Positions 61,858 through 64,000 of a DNA stretch of 64,000 nucleotides are shown piece by piece. Location: contig NC_079882.1 in NCBI RefSeq assembly GCF_029227915.1, positions 17,250,501-17,314,500 on the forward strand. Direction: 5' to 3'. Under the pieces are notes generated by a model, which saw nothing but the letters and a program-made list of their open reading frames with translations, did not search any database and was not told the DNA's origin. A program made the translations under genes and the position numbers. Source of the DNA: Hydractinia symbiolongicarpus. Its lineage: Eukaryota; Cnidaria; Hydrozoa; Anthoathecata; Hydractiniidae. Position 1 is the first letter of the stretch; each line of letters opens with the position of its first letter.

Positions 61858-64000
61858 GATTGTGCACGTCGTTAAGAGTGTCTTAAGGCAACGTTACTAA
61901 TGAAAACGACTTGAGACGTTGTAGCGCATTGAGACTGGAAGGACTAGGCCAATGGAAACCTGCACAGGCAAATGGAACCACGTGATTTACGTGTGAGGCC
62001 TTTATTAGACTGCAAAAGGCTATAATACACCCTTTATAGGACTGTGGACGAAGTTAAGAGTGTTCTAAGGCAACTTCGCTAATGAAAACTACTTGGGACG
62101 TTGTAGCACATTGAGACTGGAAGGACTAGGCTAATGGAAACCTGCACAGGCAAATGAAACCACGTGATTTACGTGTGAGGCCTTTATTAGACTGCAAAAG
62201 GCCAAATTACAGCCTTTATAGGACTGTGCACGTATTTAAGAGTGTTGTAAGGCAACAGCGATAATGAAAACAACTTGAGACGTTGTAGCGCATTTAGACT
62301 GGAAGGAATAGTCCAATGGTAACCTGCGCAGACCGGTGAAACCATTTGATTTACGTGTGACGCCTTTATTGGACTGCAAAAGGCCATATTACAGCCTTTA
62401 CAGGACTGTGCACGTAGTTAAGAGTGTTGTAAAGCAACAGCGCTAATGAAAACGACTTGGGAGGTTGTAGCGCATGGAGACTGGAACGACTAGTCCAATG
62501 GTAACCTGCACAGGCAGATGGAACCACGTGATTTACGTGTGAGTCCTTTATTAGACTTCAAAAGACCAAATTACAGCCTTTATAGGACTGTGCACGTAGT
62601 TAAGAGTGTTGTAAGGCAACGGCGGTAATGAAAACGACTTGGGACGTTGTAGCGCATTGAGACTGGAAGGACTAGGTCAATGGTGACCTGCACAGACCGG
62701 TGAAACCACGGGATTAACGTGTGAGGCCTTTATTAGACTGCAAAGGGAAATATTGCAGCATTTATAAGACAGTGCACGTAGTTAAGAGTGTCTTAAGGCA
62801 ACGGCGCTAATGAAAACGACTTGGGACGTTGTAGCGCATTGAGACTGTAAGGACTAGGCCAATGGTAACCTACGCCGACAGGTGAAACCACGTGATTTAC
62901 GTGTGAGGCCTTTATTAGACTGAAAAAGGCCATATTACAGCCTTTATAGGACTGTGCACGTAGTTAAGAGTGTTGTAAAGCAACGGCGCCAATGAAAACG
63001 ACTTGGGACGTTGTAGCGCATTGAGACTGTAAGGACTAGGCCAATGGTAACCTGCACAGACAGGTGAAACCACGTGATTTATGTGTGAGGCTTTTATTAG
63101 ACTGCAAAAGGTCATATTACAGCCTTTATAGGACTGTGCACGTAGTTAAGAGTGTTGTAAAGCAATGGCGCTAATGAAAACGACTTGGGATGTTGTAGCA
63201 CATGGAGACTGGAAGGACTAGACCAATGGTAACCTGCGCAGGCAGATGGAACCACGTGATTTACGTGTGAGGACTTTATTAGACTGCAAAAGGCCATATT
63301 ACAGACTTTTTAGGACTGTGCACGTAGTTAAGAGTGTTGTAAGGCAACTTCGCTAATGAAAACTACTTGGGACGTTGTAGCGCATTGAGACTGTAAGGAC
63401 TAGGCCAATGGTAACCTACGCCGACAGGTGAAACCACGTGATTTACGTGTGAGGCCTTTATTAGACTGAAAAAGGCCATATTACAGCCTTTATAGGACTG
63501 TGCACGTAGTTAAGAGTGTCTTAAGGCAACGGCACTAATGAAAACGACTTGAGACGTTGTAGCGCATTGAGACTGGAAGGACTAGGCCAATGGAAACCTG
63601 CACAGGCAAATGGAACCACGTGATTTACGTGTGAGGCCTTTATTAGACTGCAAAAGGCTATAATACAGCCTTTATAGGACTGTGGACGAAGTTAAGAGTG
63701 TTCTAAGGCAACTTCGCTAATGAAAACTACTTGGGACGTTGTAGCACATTGAGACTGGAAGGACTAGGCTAATGGAAACCTGCACAGGCAAATGAAACCA
63801 CGTGATTTACGTGTGAGGCCTTTATTAGACTGCAAAAGGCCAAATTACAGCCTTTATAGGACTGTGCACGTATTTAAGAGTGTTGTAAGGCAACAGCGAT
63901 AATGAAAACAACTTGAGACGTTGTAGCGCATTTAGACTGGAAGGAATAGTCCAATGGTAACCTGCGCAGACCGGTGAAACCATTTGATTTACGTGTGACG
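61858..64000 (+). repeat. Super-unit C, cut by the window end
   Basis: It begins with GATTGTGCACGTCG and GCAACGTTACTAATG. It matches 48571-50040 at offset 13287 to about 63330, more closely than it matches super-unit B: GCAACGTTACT and CCACGGGATTAACG (near 49421 and 62708) are shared only with A. From 63.33 kb it switches to other domain 5 units. Confidence 0.75.

Larger units (their letters stand above)
1..64000 (+). repeat. Tandem satellite array, 182-bp monomer, about 350 units
   Basis: The same block of about 182 bp recurs head to tail from the first to the last base. The landmark TTAGACTGCA falls at 145, 327, 509, 691, 873 and onward at 182-bp steps, shifted only by small indels and three truncated units. 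Other landmarks (GGACTGTGCAC, CACGTGATTTACG, GACTTGGGACGTTG) keep the same spacing. I saw no inverted segment, no foreign insertion and no single-copy sequence, so both array edges lie outside the window. A unit near nucleosome length in long arrays with higher-order structure is typical of eukaryotic centromeric or heterochromatic satellites; this link is inference from architecture, because I do not recognise the family. Strand is given as the orientation presented and has no transcriptional meaning. Confidence 0.98.
48571..64000 (+). repeat. Domain 5: nested repeats with a 6.55-6.73 kb super-period
   Basis: This region contains satellite only. Characteristic units carry GCACATGGAGACTGG, CTACGCCGACAGG, GTGGACGAAGTTAAG, GCAACGGCGGTAATG and ACCATTTGATTT. 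A rare unit with GATTGTGCACGTCG occurs at 48571, 55124 and 61858. These are 6553 bp (36 units plus 1 bp) and 6734 bp (37 units) apart, and each is followed by the same order of units. Within each super-unit are local duplications of 1820, 728, 2002 and 2184 bp. Confidence 0.75.

Noticed and set aside
873-63297. About 120 minus-strand reading frames of 61-80 codons (mostly 66), one per unit in many units
   Set aside because: They track one variable site: units with GTTGTA keep the frame open, while GTTCTAAGG and GTCTTAAGG units put a stop in it. The start is ATG or TTG depending on GGCCAT/GGCCAA. Each frame is longer than the unit and overlaps the next by 19 bp, the 182-bp period is not a multiple of three, and differences between copies are mainly amino-acid changing (K/E, PSA/SPV, TSR/PSP). 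No ribosome site, promoter or recognisable domain is seen.
1-64000. CRISPR-like array
   Set aside because: The period is 182 bp with no unique spacers between repeats, and the entire unit is repeated.
1-64000. rRNA, tRNA, 5S or snRNA tandem genes
   Set aside because: No tRNA cloverleaf, B-box (GGTTCGANTCC) or recognisable rRNA core was seen in the unit on either strand.
1-64000. Telomeric or subtelomeric repeat blocks
   Set aside because: No runs of TTAGGG, TTTAGGG, TTAGG or complements were found.

Overview
The whole 64 kb window is one uninterrupted satellite DNA array. A unit of about 182 bp is repeated head to tail about 350 times, always in the same orientation. I found no protein-coding gene, rRNA, tRNA, transposon insertion, CRISPR array, telomeric repeat or unique flanking sequence. 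This architecture (a unit near nucleosome length, many kilobases, several levels of higher-order repeat) is typical of eukaryotic centromeric or other constitutive heterochromatin. I do not recognise the satellite family and cannot name the organism.

Taking TTAGACTGCA as the unit start, monomers begin at 145, 327, 509, 691, 873 and so on. A unit counted by hand (17434-17615) is 47% G+C with 10 CpG. It carries a strong E-box/G-box core (CACGTG), an imperfect dyad (CACGT-GATTT-ACGTG), and two overlapping hairpins that share one arm (GGCCTTT / AAAGGCC / GCCTTT). Monomers fall into several subtypes, recognisable by the block around 60-75 bp into the unit (for example GGCCACGG..CTAAGG, GCAACTTCGCC, GCAACAGCGCTAATG, GTCTTAAGGCAACGG). 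Two such subtypes compared by eye differ at roughly 20 of 182 positions, while higher-order copies are nearly identical.

Layout by subtype composition and repeat phase (boundaries approximate): (1) 1-16.2 kb, a 3639-bp (20-unit) higher-order repeat with shorter 910-, 728- and 363-bp duplications. (2) 16.2-28.9 kb, a zone with 179- and 185-bp length variants, built of 1450/1089/907-bp higher-order units plus 8172-, 2002- and 728-bp duplications. (3) 28.9-33.4 kb, a 1813-bp duplication ending in an out-of-register junction. (4) 33.4-48.6 kb, 1638- and 1092/1456/907-bp higher-order repeats and another truncated unit; the GGCCACGG subtype is no longer seen. (5) 48.6-64 kb, a nested structure with a super-period of about 6.55-6.73 kb (36-37 units).

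The 66-residue minus-strand reading frames found in many units are judged to be by-products of the repeat, not genes. The points most worth a second look are the nested periods, three truncated monomers marking illegitimate junctions, a small-indel hotspot just after GTGCAC, the paired dyad elements, and the CpG-biased pattern of variants.
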